Assembly (NCBI RefSeq): GCF_005849285.1
Contig: NZ_CP040517.1
Span: 1,804,501 to 1,868,500 of the forward strand
Direction of reading: 5' to 3'
DNA length: 64,000 nt
Origin: Luteithermobacter gelatinilyticus
Lineage (GTDB): Bacteria; Pseudomonadota; Alphaproteobacteria; Sphingomonadales; Emcibacteraceae
Shown here: one piece after another, positions 1 through 9,678 of the stretch
Layout: every line of letters begins with the position of its first letter
Numbering within the stretch: position 1 is the first letter of the stretch
Made by a program: the position numbers and the translations under genes
The notes under the pieces: model-generated
The model's input: the letters and a program-made list of their open reading frames with translations, nothing else
The model's database searches: none
What the model was told of the DNA's origin: nothing

Positions 1-2
1 TC

Positions 3-44
3 ACACCGAACCCGAAAGAGTTCGAACTGTATTATTCCGCCTAA
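3..44 (+). CDS. C-terminal fragment of an unidentified protein
   Basis: The window opens inside a reading frame whose last 13 codons read TPNPKEFELYYSA before a TAA at 42-44. The fragment is too short to assign to a family. The hairpin at 100-134 lies about 55 bp downstream, which fits a gene ending here, but the other two frames of this short stretch cannot be excluded. Confidence 0.35.
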   Translation, partial: TPNPKEFELYYSA

Positions 45-99
45 GGTCTTGCGGAAGTTTTTGTTCTGATATAAACCTCTGCATGTGCATGAAATTGGG

Positions 100-134
100 G
101 GCCGGCCTTGCGTTAGTAAACGTCGAGGCCGGCC
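100..134. terminator. GC-rich hairpin, possible transcription terminator
   Basis: A 9-bp perfect stem (GGCCGGCCT pairing with AGGCCGGCC) encloses a second short stem, CGTT/AACG, closed by the tetraloop AGTA. It sits between the end of the first reading frame and the next gene. There is no run of T after it, so it is not a classical Rho-independent terminator. It could protect an mRNA end or act with Rho. Confidence 0.4.
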
Positions 135-253
135 TTCTGCATTTACGGATCTTATCAGAAAATTAATGACTCGGTGCTTAGAGTGAATGACGGCTTTCAC
201 GTCTGCACCATGGCATAATGAACATCTAATTCTGTAGAGAAAATCTGTACTCC

Positions 254-778
254 ATGAACACCGGCAGCTCTGAAAATACAGCTTATCTCGAATTTCAGAA
301 GAAGGTTTCAGGACAAAATATCAATCCTCAAACCTTGCTGGCGACCGATTACCTTAACCATTTTAATGAAGTTCACATGTTGCTGGAAATGCTGCCGGAC
401 ATGCCGGAATGTCTGGAAGATGTCCAACACTGGAGTCCGAAAAGTTATCAGGAACATTTTCGGGACAGCGTGTTTCAGGCCAAAGACCTGGCCATTGAGG
501 CCTATGAACATGCCCCTGATGAACATCGCCTGCCCTTTGAAAAAATTGTGCAGCGCATGGATGCCTTGATTTTGCAGACCGTCGCCCAGGTTTCCGCGGC
601 CGTCGCCGAAAAAAACGGGACCGAACTGCACAAAATCATCAAGAATTACAGCCCGAAAATGCAGAAATTGATTGATGAGTGCAGCGCCATTATCAATGGT
701 GCCCGTCCGGTTGTGCATCAGGAAGACATCGACAGCTATTTTTCCGAAACATCCAGGGCCGACGACCTGTTTGACTAG
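254..778 (+). CDS. Conserved-looking hypothetical protein, acidic and helical
   Basis: This 174-residue soluble protein is not recognised. It has no signal peptide or membrane segment and looks mostly alpha-helical and acidic (for example YEHAPDEHRLPFEKIV around residues 84-99), ending in ADDLFD. An aromatic and acidic stretch, TDYLNHFNEVHMLLEMLPD (about 31-49), looks conserved in style, and the second half could form a helical bundle. The start is the first ATG of the frame; a weak purine tract (GAGAAAA) lies 10-15 bp upstream. The stop codon TAG is the first three bases of the 38-bp repeat at 776-813. The gene converges on the tetR gene. No function is proposed. Confidence 0.75.
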   Translation: MNTGSSENTAYLEFQKKVSGQNINPQTLLATDYLNHFNEVHMLLEMLPDMPECLEDVQHWSPKSYQEHFRDSVFQAKDLAIEAYEHAPDEHRLPFEKIVQRMDALILQTVAQVSAAVAEKNGTELHKIIKNYSPKMQKLIDECSAIINGARPVVHQEDIDSYFSETSRADDLFD

Positions 779-813
779 AGTGAATTGTGCATCGGTTGGC
801 TCAATTCACTCTA
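776..813. repeat. 38-bp palindromic dispersed repeat, copy 1, overlapping a stop codon
   Basis: The element begins TAGAGTGAATTGTGCAT and ends TCAATTCACTCTA, so its ends form an inverted repeat of about 12 bp around a loop containing CGGTTGG. Its first three bases are the TAG stop of the gene at 254-778. Its reverse complement matches the copy at 10156-10193 at 36 of 38 positions. It lies between convergent genes, so one role could be a two-way terminator or mRNA end hairpin, although neither side has a T-run. Confidence 0.85.
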
Positions 814-817
814 AACC

Positions 818-1471
818 TTATCCGTCAAGGCCTGAACCGCGAAAACCAAGCTCACAGAACTCAACAATCCTGTTCCGGGTATCCTGCCAGTTCCTGGCCT
901 TGCAATGGCCATGGGATAGGATGCCGATCCTGTCAATATGATTAATGGTGTGATGCATCACCCCAAGTATGAAATGAATCCGCCAGTAAATATCCTCATC
1001 CGACATATCGGGATACAGATCCTTGATATGCGGCACGAATTTGTCAAAAACTGCCACCTCCTCTTCAAGAACATTGGCCATGTCGCTGGCTTCTTCCAGA
1101 TAGGCGCGGGCCAGAAAACGAATATAAACCCCCGTTTCCTCATCATACAGCCACCGAATGGGCGGCGAGATCAACGCGCTGATAATCTGCCGGATTGGCA
1201 GTGGGTTACCCTGTGTTTCAGCAGCTTGGGCATATTCAGCCAGCAACTCAAGACGTTCCCGGTTCATGGCCTTGGCCCGGCGCACATACACCGCCTGGAA
1301 CAATCCCTGTTTTGATCCGAAATAATAATTGACCGCGGACAGGTTAACACCGGCCTCCGTGGTCACTGTTCTGACAGAAACGCTCGCAAAGCTGCTGGTG
1401 GAAAACAGTTTTTCTGCTACATCAAGGATGCGTTCCCTAGAGTCCTGCCTCGTATTTGTTTTTTTGTCCAT
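818..1471 (-). CDS. TetR/AcrR-family transcriptional regulator
   Basis: This 217-residue protein has a typical TetR N-terminal DNA-binding domain: RERILDVAEKLFSTSSFASVSV (split here by position, about residues 12-33) followed by a turn and recognition helix with VNLSAVNYYFGSKQGLF (about 43-59). The C-terminal ligand domain, about residues 75-215, resembles those of regulators controlling multidrug or solvent pumps. It is divergent from the RND adaptor and permease genes, with about 200 bp between the starts, so it most likely represses that pair. The inducer cannot be read from sequence. Confidence 0.9.
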   Translation of the reverse strand: MDKKTNTRQDSRERILDVAEKLFSTSSFASVSVRTVTTEAGVNLSAVNYYFGSKQGLFQAVYVRRAKAMNRERLELLAEYAQAAETQGNPLPIRQIISALISPPIRWLYDEETGVYIRFLARAYLEEASDMANVLEEEVAVFDKFVPHIKDLYPDMSDEDIYWRIHFILGVMHHTINHIDRIGILSHGHCKARNWQDTRNRIVEFCELGFRGSGLDG

Positions 1472-1517
1472 CTCGCGGTCTTTATATTCATTATAAGGTG
1501 TTATGGATGTATCTGCA

Positions 1518-1538
1518 TTTAAAACAGACGTTTAAAAC
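1518..1538. promoter_or_regulatory. TTTAAAAC direct repeat in the tetR-RND divergent promoter
   Basis: Two copies of TTTAAAAC (1518-1525 and 1531-1538) stand 13 bp apart in the region between tetR and the efflux genes. The second copy is part of the near-palindrome GTTTAAAAC. This could be an operator for the adjacent TetR protein. TetR proteins usually bind inverted repeats, so the assignment is weak. Confidence 0.35.
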
Positions 1539-1674
1539 CAGTGTACGCTCATATCACTTTTTTGTTAAGTCCGAAAGAAAATTTCTGTCCTATTCTCAGT
1601 CGGTCCATAAAAAAAAGTAGGCTTTGGCCGCCATAACGATTATTAAAGGATAACATCACTCCACCCTGTATATT

Positions 1675-2790
1675 TTGACAAGTGTGAACCATAAATTGAT
1701 GAAAAAGTCTTATCTGACAGCATTGGGCATTGTTTTATTAATTATCCTTTGGGTTCTTTCCGGTGTTCTGTTTCAAACGGAGGAGGCACCGGGAAACGAA
1801 GCCGCAGATAAAGCGTTATCTGCAGATGGCTCATCCCGGGATATCATGACCGTGAGTGTGCACAGCCTTGCCCCTTTGCCATATACTCGAAAAATTATTG
1901 TCCGCGGCCATACCGAAGCCATTCGCCAGGTCACCCTCAAAAGCCAGACCAAGGGGCGGGTGGAAGCTTTGCCCGCTGCCGAAGGGACACGAGTGAAAAA
2001 AGGTGATGCGGTCTGTCGGCTGAGCATCGACGACCGCCAGGCCAATTACGAGGAAGCAAAGGCACTGAAAAAACAGCGGGAACTGGAGTATAACGCGGCC
2101 CGCCAACTGGCTGAAAAAGGGTTCCGTGCTGAAACCAGAACCGCCGAGGCCAAGGCTCTCCTCGAGGCCGCGATTGCGCGCGTGACCCGTAGCAGGCTGG
2201 AACTGGACTATACCACCATACGGGCCCCGTTCGATGGTATCGTAAATGAACATTTTGTCGAGGTGGGCACTTATCTTCAGGAAGGCGACAGTTGTGCCCT
2301 GATTATGGAGGAAAACCCTTTTCTTGTTGTGGGTGAAGTGGCAGAACGGGAAATATCCTCGCTTCGGGTTGGCGGGCCTGCGCAGGCCCGTTTGTCAAGC
2401 GGACGCATTCTTCAGGGAAAAATCCGGTATATTTCCGCAATCGCAGACCCCAATACCCGGACATTCAGAGTGGAACTTGAAGTGGAAAACCCTGACAAGG
2501 TCTTACGCGATGGCATTACGGCCGAGCTGATCATCCCCACGGAACAGACAGAAGCCTTTCATATTTCATCGGCCAATCTCGTTCTGGACGGCGCGGGCCG
2601 TGTCGGTGTGCGCACTGTGGGGGACGATAATATCGTAGATTTTGTACCGGTGGAAATCATCGGTTCCGATGATAATGGTATCTGGATTACCGGTCCGACG
2701 GAAGGCGCAGCACTTGTGGTGGTTGGACAGGATTTCGTCAAAGAGGGGCAGGAAGTCAAAACAGCACCGTATGAAGGGGCTCTCCCATGA
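1675..2790 (+). CDS. RND efflux periplasmic adaptor (HlyD/MFP family)
   Basis: A membrane-anchored periplasmic adaptor that would bridge an inner-membrane RND pump to an outer-membrane channel. The N-terminus has one hydrophobic anchor (LTALGIVLLIILWVLSGVLF, about residues 14-33). A lipoyl-like half (GRVEALPAAEGTRVKKGDAV, about 89-108), a short coiled-coil hairpin rich in A/E/K/R, the second half motif (DYTTIRAPFDGIVNEHFVEV, about 179-198) and beta-barrel segments follow, as in the family. The frame opens at TTG (1675); an ATG at 1699 (residue 9) is an equally plausible start and neither has a convincing Shine-Dalgarno. The stop overlaps the permease start by four bases (ATGA). No outer-membrane factor gene is linked. 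Confidence 0.9.
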   Translation: MTSVNHKLMKKSYLTALGIVLLIILWVLSGVLFQTEEAPGNEAADKALSADGSSRDIMTVSVHSLAPLPYTRKIIVRGHTEAIRQVTLKSQTKGRVEALPAAEGTRVKKGDAVCRLSIDDRQANYEEAKALKKQRELEYNAARQLAEKGFRAETRTAEAKALLEAAIARVTRSRLELDYTTIRAPFDGIVNEHFVEVGTYLQEGDSCALIMEENPFLVVGEVAEREISSLRVGGPAQARLSSGRILQGKIRYISAIADPNTRTFRVELEVENPDKVLRDGITAELIIPTEQTEAFHISSANLVLDGAGRVGVRTVGDDNIVDFVPVEIIGSDDNGIWITGPTEGAALVVVGQDFVKEGQEVKTAPYEGALP

Positions 2791-5700
2791 ATAGCATTAT
2801 CAACGCTGCCATAGAACATTTCAGGGTTGTCCTGCTTTGCCTGTTCATTATTTTTGTGGGCGGACTGATTTCCTATGCCAACACGCCCAAGGAAGCGGAA
2901 CCGGACATCACCATTCCCATTATTTATGTGCATATGCATCATGACGGTATCTCGCCTGAGGATTCCGCCCGTCTGCTGATCAAACCGATGGAGGTCACGT
3001 TAAGAACCATCGAAGGGGTCAAGGAACTGCGCGGCATTGCCCAGGAAGATGGCGCCAGCCTGGTGATCGAATTCAATGCGGGAATTGATCCGGATCAGGC
3101 AATTCTGGACGTCCGAGAACAGGTAGACAAGGCCCGCTCCGAATTGCCCGATGAAACGGATGAACCCAGCGTTACGGAAATCAATTTCAGCGAGTTTCCG
3201 ATTATCAACATCGTCCTTTATGGCGATGCCCCCGAACGTGCGCTCTATACCATCGCCCGGAACCTGCGGGATGATCTGGAAAGCATTCCCAGCGTTCTGG
3301 AAGCCAAGGTGACCGGGGACCGGGAAGATCTTCTGGAGGTCGTCATCGACCCCTTGCGGTTGGAAAGCTACAAACTTTCCCATACCGACATTCTGTCCGT
3401 GGTGAGCAACAATAACAAGCTCGTCGCCGCAGGTTCCCTGGATAACGGAACGGGCCGTTTTTCCGTCAAGGTTCCCGGCATCTTTCAGAATGCCCAGGAT
3501 GTATATGACCTGCCTGTCAAGGTTTCCGGAAACAGCATCGTCACCCTGTCCGACGTGGCGGAAATCAGACGCAGCTATAAGGACCCGACCAGCTATTCCC
3601 GGTTCAACGGCAAACCTTCGATCAATATTGCCGTCAGCAAACGGGCCGGCCAGAACGCCATTGACACAGTGGAAGCGGTCAAGCGCCTGATTGAAACCAG
3701 AAGCCAGAACTGGCCAACAGGCATAAATTATACGTTTGTGGGCGACAGATCCGAAGAAATCAACAATTCCGTCAGCAGCCTGGAAAACAGCGTAATTTCG
3801 GCCATCCTGCTGGTGGCGGTGGCCATTGTTGCGGCGCTCGGCAACCGTTCCGCCTTGCTGGTGGCGATTTCCATTCCCGGATCTTTCCTGCTGTCCATCT
3901 TCCTGATTTACATGTTCGGTATGGCCATTAACCAGGTCATCATGTTTGGCCTGATCCTATCGGTGGGGTTGCTGGTGGACGGGGCCATCGTGGTCAGCGA
4001 ATATGCCGACCGGAAAATGCAGGAAGGCCTGCATAAAAAAGATGCTTACCGCATGGCCTCACAACGCATGGCCTGGCCGATCCTCTCATCAACAGCAACC
4101 ACGTTGGCTGCATTTTTTCCGTTGTTGTTCTGGCCGGGCATTGCCGGGGAATTTATGAGCTATCTGCCGCTGACCCTGATTTTCACACTGTCCGCCTCTT
4201 TTCTGATGGCATTGATTTTTATGCCGACACTGGGTAGTAAAATCGGCAAAAAAGCGGACATCGAGGACGACACTGTCGCCCAGCTTGCCGCTGGTCATTT
4301 TGATGTCAAAACCCTCAGAGGCTTCACCGGCAGCTATGTACGTCTGGTGGACCGTTTGATCCGCCGCCCCTTCCGACTGATTTTTGTGCTGTTTGCCCTG
4401 CTGTTCAGCATCGTGATCCTTTTTGTCCAATCCGGCACCCCTGTTGAATTCTTTCCTGAGGATCAGCCGCAGCAGGTCGCCCTTCAGGTTCATGCTCGCG
4501 GCAACATGTCTTTGGATGAAAAAGATGTGCTGGTGCGCAAGGTGGAAAACCTGATCACTGATGTGGAAGGTATTGAAAATATCCAGTCGGAAACTCTGGC
4601 TACCGTCAGTACTGGCTCCAACGCCACAGAAGACGTCATCGGCAAGGTCACCGTTCATTTTGATGACTGGGATCGGCGGCGGCGTTCAGATCTAATTATT
4701 GAAGATCTGCGCCAGCGGGTGAGCAACATCCCCGGTGTTCTTGTCGAGGTGGTGCGTCCTGATTTCGGACCAACCCAGGGCAAGGATATTCAGATTGATG
4801 TGAGGGCCAACGATGTTCACAAAGCCCGTCAGACGGCAGAAATTATTTTCCAGCATATGGAGCAGAATGTGCAGGGCCTAATGGATCTGGACACCACGCT
4901 GCCACTGCCCGGCATTCAATGGGAATTACAGGTGGACCGGGCGTTGGCCGGTCTGTATGGCACCGACCTGCTGAATGTGGGGAGCATGGTTCAGCTCGTC
5001 ACCAACGGCATCAAGGTGGGCGAATATCGCCCGGATGATACGGATGACGAAGTGGATATTCGGGTGCGTTTCCCGGAACAATACCGTACACTTGACCAGC
5101 TGGATGACGTGCGCGTCAACACCCCCGAGGGCCTGGTCCCGATTAGCAATTTTGTCCGCAAGGTCGCCGAACAGAAGATCAGCACCATTGAACGTATTGA
5201 CACTATGCCCACCTACAAGATCCGCGCCAATGTGGTGACCCAGACGGAACGCGGCCAGAAGGTGCAGGAACTGATGTCCTGGATCAAACAACAGAATTTT
5301 GACCGCAACGTCCTGGTCAAATTCGTCGGTCAGGACGAGGATCAACAGGAATCGGAAGATTTTCTCGTCAAGGCATTCATGATGGCCTTGTTCCTCATGG
5401 CGTTGATCCTTGTGGCCCAATTCAACAGTTTTTATCACGCCTTCCTCATTCTTCTGGCGGTGCTGCTGTCCACTGTCGGGGTTCTGGCCGGAATCATGAT
5501 TTTTGACCGGAATTTCGGGATTATCATGACCGGCGTCGGTATCATTTCCCTGGCCGGGATCGTGGTGAACAATAATATTGTGCTGATTGATACCTTCGCG
5601 CGCCTGAAAAAAACCGGCATCAATCCCTATATCGCCATTGTCCAGACCGTGGCCCAACGCCTGCGTCCGGTGCTGCTGACCACCTTCACCACGGTTATTG

Positions 5701-6023
5701 GACTGGCACCCATGGTGTTTCAGGTCAATATTGATTTTACGGCCCGGAATGTGGAAATCGGCTCCCCCTACTCGATCATCTGGGTGGACCTGGCAGTTGC
5801 TGTTTCGGTGGGACTATTGTTTGCTACGGTGCTCACCCTACTGTTGACCCCGTGCATGCTGGCCGCCCGGGTCAAGGTTGAGAATTATTTCAAGAAACGC
5901 CGCGCACAGCATCAGGATAGCGAAGACGACCCCTCCCGTCCCGCCATGGCGGGAGGTGAACTGGGGGAGAGCGGAAGACTGGGCAAGACCAAATCGGCTG
6001 TTTCAGAAACGGTTTCGGAATAA
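2787..6023 (+). CDS. RND-family efflux permease
   Basis: A 1078-residue inner-membrane transporter of the AcrB/MexB superfamily, expected to form a trimer with twelve membrane helices and two large periplasmic loops. The N-terminal helix (about 10-30), the motif GLLVDGAIVVSEYADRK (about 394-410, helix 4) and AGIVVNNNIVLID (about 923-935, helix 10) place it in the hydrophobe/amphiphile branch. Of AcrB's proton-relay residues D407, D408 and K940, only the first is kept (D398); the next residue is Gly399 and the lysine position is Asn928. Such variants occur in other RND branches, so coupling chemistry may differ. It is translationally coupled to the adaptor and probably repressed by the divergent TetR protein. 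Substrate unknown. Confidence 0.92.
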   Translation: MNSIINAAIEHFRVVLLCLFIIFVGGLISYANTPKEAEPDITIPIIYVHMHHDGISPEDSARLLIKPMEVTLRTIEGVKELRGIAQEDGASLVIEFNAGIDPDQAILDVREQVDKARSELPDETDEPSVTEINFSEFPIINIVLYGDAPERALYTIARNLRDDLESIPSVLEAKVTGDREDLLEVVIDPLRLESYKLSHTDILSVVSNNNKLVAAGSLDNGTGRFSVKVPGIFQNAQDVYDLPVKVSGNSIVTLSDVAEIRRSYKDPTSYSRFNGKPSINIAVSKRAGQNAIDTVEAVKRLIETRSQNWPTGINYTFVGDRSEEINNSVSSLENSVISAILLVAVAIVAALGNRSALLVAISIPGSFLLSIFLIYMFGMAINQVIMFGLILSVGLLVDGAIVVSEYADRKMQEGLHKKDAYRMASQRMAWPILSSTATTLAAFFPLLFWPGIAGEFMSYLPLTLIFTLSASFLMALIFMPTLGSKIGKKADIEDDTVAQLAAGHFDVKTLRGFTGSYVRLVDRLIRRPFRLIFVLFALLFSIVILFVQSGTPVEFFPEDQPQQVALQVHARGNMSLDEKDVLVRKVENLITDVEGIENIQSETLATVSTGSNATEDVIGKVTVHFDDWDRRRRSDLIIEDLRQRVSNIPGVLVEVVRPDFGPTQGKDIQIDVRANDVHKARQTAEIIFQHMEQNVQGLMDLDTTLPLPGIQWELQVDRALAGLYGTDLLNVGSMVQLVTNGIKVGEYRPDDTDDEVDIRVRFPEQYRTLDQLDDVRVNTPEGLVPISNFVRKVAEQKISTIERIDTMPTYKIRANVVTQTERGQKVQELMSWIKQQNFDRNVLVKFVGQDEDQQESEDFLVKAFMMALFLMALILVAQFNSFYHAFLILLAVLLSTVGVLAGIMIFDRNFGIIMTGVGIISLAGIVVNNNIVLIDTFARLKKTGINPYIAIVQTVAQRLRPVLLTTFTTVIGLAPMVFQVNIDFTARNVEIGSPYSIIWVDLAVAVSVGLLFATVLTLLLTPCMLAARVKVENYFKKRRAQHQDSEDDPSRPAMAGGELGESGRLGKTKSAVSETVSE

Positions 6024-6077
6024 CCGCCGGCAGCAGGGCTCTGCACCATTTTCCCGTCGTCGCTTTTTATCCATTTT

Positions 6078-6902
6078 TCATTCATGCTTCAGGGCAGTTT
6101 TGCTTTTTCTGACGGCAAAAGGGATAGACAACAGATAAAATACGCCAAGAACCGACAGGGTAATCCACAAATGTGTAACCAGCAGCGACGCAAAAATCGC
6201 CACGCCGAGGAAATAAAACATCACATATTCCCGGTGAATGGCGAGACGTTTGAAACTGAAGGTGGGAATCTTGCTCACCGCCAGAAAGGCAATCAGCGCC
6301 ACATAGGCGGAACAGAATATGGGATTCCGAAATAAGGCCCAATCCGTTTCAAAAGAAAGAATCATCGGCCACAAGGACAACGCAGCGGCCGCCGGCGACG
6401 GGATTCCCGTGAAATAAGTCTTGGCTTTCTTGGCGCTGGATGGTTCCTGCCCCTGGGCCGTGTTAAACCGGGCCAGCCGCAGGGCCATACAGATCACAAA
6501 AGCCAGCGCCACAGCCCAGCCCACGCCCTTGATGTCATTGAGCACCCACATATACATAATCAACGCCGGTGCCACCCCGAAAGACACAATATCAGACAGG
6601 GAATCCAGTTCTGCGCCAAAACGGCTTGCCCCTTTCAGGAGCCGGGCCACCCGACCGTCAAGACCATCAAAAATTCCGGCCACGATTACCGCCACCACGG
6701 CGGCCTCCCACTTGCCTAGAATAGCAAAACGCATGCCGAACATGCCCGAACACAGCGCCAACACCGTAATCACATTGGGCGCCAGACTCCTGAGCGGCAT
6801 AATCGGCATATGCCGGGCCGCATCCCCCGCCGCTTTTCCGGCCTGGGCTGTGGTGTCGGCTTTGTTTTTGTCGGAGTCTTTTATCGGGTGAATATTGGTC
6901 AC
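6078..6902 (-). CDS. pssA: CDP-diacylglycerol-serine O-phosphatidyltransferase
   Basis: This membrane enzyme makes phosphatidylserine from CDP-diacylglycerol and serine, the first step to phosphatidylethanolamine. The CDP-alcohol phosphotransferase signature D-x2-DG-x2-AR-x8-G-x3-D-x3-D is complete at about residues 79-104. Several hydrophobic helices follow, and the first 35 residues are polar and variable. Length (274) is normal for the integral-membrane type found in alphaproteobacteria. Its start overlaps the stop of psd by four bases, so the two are translated from one mRNA with psd first. Confidence 0.95.
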   Translation of the reverse strand: MTNIHPIKDSDKNKADTTAQAGKAAGDAARHMPIMPLRSLAPNVITVLALCSGMFGMRFAILGKWEAAVVAVIVAGIFDGLDGRVARLLKGASRFGAELDSLSDIVSFGVAPALIMYMWVLNDIKGVGWAVALAFVICMALRLARFNTAQGQEPSSAKKAKTYFTGIPSPAAAALSLWPMILSFETDWALFRNPIFCSAYVALIAFLAVSKIPTFSFKRLAIHREYVMFYFLGVAIFASLLVTHLWITLSVLGVFYLLSIPFAVRKSKTALKHE

Positions 6903-7594
6903 CGGATTTCACCTTCACGATCACCTTCGCGCGACTTTTCATTGCCGAGAACCGTTTCCCCGGCAACCGCCCGCTGGCCCACACAGACTAATGAACTCAC
7001 CCCCTTGGGCAGATAAATGTCAACCCGACTGCCAAAACGAATCAGACCAAAGCGTTCGCCGGCCTTGACGGTCTGGCCATCCTCCACCCAACACAAAATA
7101 CGCCGGGCCACCAGTCCCGCAATCTGGACAAAGGCGATTTCCTTGCCGCTTGCGGTTTTCATCAAAATGGCGTGCCGTTCATTCTCCTCGCTGGCCTTGT
7201 CAAGCGCCGCATTGAGATATTTCCCCGGTGTATAGACCTGTCGGACGATCTGCCCGTCAGCGGGAATGCGGTTAACGTGCACATCAAATACATTCATGAA
7301 AATGCTGATTCTGACACGTTCCTCATCCCCCATTTCCAGTTCCGCCGGCGGGACGGCAGGACCCACAGACTGCACCACCCCATCCGCCGGACTGATGATC
7401 AGTCCTTCCTTGGTCGGCGTTACCCGGTCCGGATCCCGGAAAAAATAAGCACACCACAGAGTCAAAATGACCCCCAGCGGTGGCAGAAAAGGCACTTCCA
7501 TCAAATACAATAAAATTGTTGCGACGGCGAAGGCGCCCACAAATTTATATCCTTCCCGATGAAGCGGGACAAAAACCGAAAGGAGTGAATCCAT
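6899..7594 (-). CDS. psd: Phosphatidylserine decarboxylase proenzyme
   Basis: This enzyme converts phosphatidylserine to phosphatidylethanolamine at the inner membrane. The 231-residue length matches the short class of the family. Two N-terminal hydrophobic stretches (about 18-50) anchor it. DVHVNR (about 104-109) and the self-cleavage dipeptide in [11 protein letters not shown] (Gly188-Ser189) are present; cleavage there is known to create the pyruvoyl cofactor. It is the upstream partner of pssA, with a four-base overlap, so both steps of the pathway are co-expressed. Confidence 0.96.
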   Translation of the reverse strand: MDSLLSVFVPLHREGYKFVGAFAVATILLYLMEVPFLPPLGVILTLWCAYFFRDPDRVTPTKEGLIISPADGVVQSVGPAVPPAELEMGDEERVRISIFMNVFDVHVNRIPADGQIVRQVYTPGKYLNAALDKASEENERHAILMKTASGKEIAFVQIAGLVARRILCWVEDGQTVKAGERFGLIRFGSRVDIYLPKGVSSLVCVGQRAVAGETVLGNEKSREGDREGEIR

Positions 7595-7676
7595 AAGCCG
7601 TAACCTATATCGTTAAAAGATAAGCTGTTCTAAAATTCCAGTCTGCCTTCATTTTTAAATCAGTATGGCAGGCTCA

Positions 7677-9560
7677 TCAAATGCTTTCAGCGTTTTCTTT
7701 GGGTCTTTTTTGTTCGTTTTCCTCCAACGCCTCCAAAAGTTCCATCGCTTCCGTGGCTTCCTGCTGCTTCCGCCACATGCCGTAATACAGCCCCTTATTT
7801 TCCAAAAGCTGTTGGTGCCGGCCCCGTTCGACGATCTCACCCTGGTCCATCACCAGAATTTCATCGGCCTCAATGATTGTCGACAAACGGTGCGCAATAA
7901 TTAACGTTGTTCGGTCCTTCGCCACCATTTTCAGAGCGGCCTGAATGTCCCGCTCCGTATGACTGTCCAGGGCACTGGTCGCTTCATCCAGCAACAAGAT
8001 GGACGGGTTTTTCAAAATCGTCCGGGCAATGGCCACCCGCTGTTTTTCCCCCCCTGATAATTTCAGGCCACGCTCGCCTACTGGCGTGTCATATCCTTCC
8101 GGAAGTGTCCGGATAAAATCATCAATCTGCGCCAGCCGCGCGGCCTCTTCCACCTCTGCATCCGTGGCATCGGGCCTGCCATAACGGATATTGTAGCGGA
8201 TGGTGTCATTGAACAATACCGTATCCTGGGGCACCACCCCAATATGCCGACGCAGCGACTCCTGGGTAACGAGACGAATGTCCTGGCCGTCGATTTTCAC
8301 GCTGCCAGCAGAGATATCATAAAACCGAAACAGGATTCGCGAAATGGTGGACTTTCCGGCCCCGCTGGCGCCGACAATGGCCGTCATCCGCCCCGCGGGA
8401 ATATGAAACGACACATTTTTGAGGATCGGGCGGTCTTCGCGGTAATGAAAAAACACATTTTCAAAGGACACTTCACCGCCCCGGATCTCAAGATCCCTGG
8501 CATAGGGCGCATCCGTAATCTCCGGTTTTTCGTGGATAATGGAAAACATCTTTTCCATATCCACCAGAGACTGTTTGATTTCCCGGTATACAAATCCCAA
8601 AAAATTGAGCGGCATATAAATCTGAATCAGCAGCGAATTGACAAGCACAAAATCCCCGATGGTCAAACGCCCCTCCACAACCCCGCGTCCTGCCATGATC
8701 AACACAATCATCAGCCCCGCAGAAATGATGGCGGCTTGCCCCACATTAAGGAAAGTCAGTGAAAGCTGGCTCCTGACCGACGCTTCCTCATACCGTTTGA
8801 GCGCCTGATCATACCGGCGGCTTTCATGAGGTTCATTGCTGAAATATTTGACAGTTTCAAAATTCAGCAGGCTGTCAATGGCCTTGGTATTGGCTTCGGT
8901 ATCCTGTTTGTTCATCTCCCGGCGAAATTTTAGCCGCCAGTCCGTTACGTACACCGTAAATCCGATATAACTCGCCAGGCTCACAAAAGTCACAAGCGCA
9001 TAAAAAAAGCCGAACTTGGCCCAGAAAATAGCGGAAATCAGAACCAGTTCAAGAATCGTCGGCAGGATATTGAACAGCATAAATCGCAGCAGAAAATCAA
9101 TACCGCGCGTGCCGCGTTCAATAATGCGGCTTAAGCCTCCCGTCTTTCGTTCCAGATGGAACCTAAGCGACAGATTGTGCAGATGACGGAATGCGTTCAG
9201 CGCAATATTCCGCATAGCGCGCTGGCCGACCCTGACAAAAACAGCGTCTCTGAGTTCACCAAACAACTGCCCCATAATACGCGCCGTCCCATATCCCAAA
9301 ATCAGCCCCAGCGGCAGAACCACCGCCAGCGTTTCAGCATCCCCTCCTCTATTTTCACCGGCCAGAATGTCCACCGCTTCCTTGAAAATAAACGGCACAT
9401 ATACCCCGATCAGCTTGGCAACCACCAAAAAGGACAGCGCCAGAACCACCCGAAAACGCAAAGCCATCTGCCCCTCCGGCCACAAATAAGGCAGAAGCGA
9501 CTTGATCGTTTGCCAATGATTATCTTGGGGGGATGGGGAACTCCGGATTGTTTCGGTCAT
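7677..9560 (-). CDS. Atm1-type ABC exporter (half transporter)
   Basis: A 627-residue half transporter: a six-helix membrane domain (about 20-330) fused to an ATPase. Walker A (GASGAGKST), the signature LSGGEKQRVAIAR, Walker B (ILLLDEATSALDS) and the H-loop (IIAHRLSTI) are intact. The N-terminus (LLPYLWPEGQMALRFRV) and the stretch around GLSRIIERGTRGIDF are typical of the Atm1/ABCB7 class, which in mitochondria and Novosphingobium exports glutathione-linked sulfur or metal compounds. The protein ends in a charged, Glu/Lys-rich tail. A glutathione reductase gene lies in this window at about 51-52 kb, so glutathione is available in the cell. Substrate is inferred from the family only. Confidence 0.93.
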   Translation of the reverse strand: MTETIRSSPSPQDNHWQTIKSLLPYLWPEGQMALRFRVVLALSFLVVAKLIGVYVPFIFKEAVDILAGENRGGDAETLAVVLPLGLILGYGTARIMGQLFGELRDAVFVRVGQRAMRNIALNAFRHLHNLSLRFHLERKTGGLSRIIERGTRGIDFLLRFMLFNILPTILELVLISAIFWAKFGFFYALVTFVSLASYIGFTVYVTDWRLKFRREMNKQDTEANTKAIDSLLNFETVKYFSNEPHESRRYDQALKRYEEASVRSQLSLTFLNVGQAAIISAGLMIVLIMAGRGVVEGRLTIGDFVLVNSLLIQIYMPLNFLGFVYREIKQSLVDMEKMFSIIHEKPEITDAPYARDLEIRGGEVSFENVFFHYREDRPILKNVSFHIPAGRMTAIVGASGAGKSTISRILFRFYDISAGSVKIDGQDIRLVTQESLRRHIGVVPQDTVLFNDTIRYNIRYGRPDATDAEVEEAARLAQIDDFIRTLPEGYDTPVGERGLKLSGGEKQRVAIARTILKNPSILLLDEATSALDSHTERDIQAALKMVAKDRTTLIIAHRLSTIIEADEILVMDQGEIVERGRHQQLLENKGLYYGMWRKQQEATEAMELLEALEENEQKRPKENAESI

Positions 9561-9678
9561 AAATATCAGCCTGATTCTGAGGGGTTAGAGAGAATGGGAT
9601 AACCTTATTTACCCTATTTTAATGGGGGCGGCGTAAGCTGTCACCGTAGAAGCGTGTTTGCGGTGATGGAGTTTTGAA

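Noticed and set aside
179-193. Further copy of the stop-codon element (TTAGAGTGAATGACG)
   Set aside because: Only the first 11 bases match the core and it is not at a stop codon, so it was not counted.
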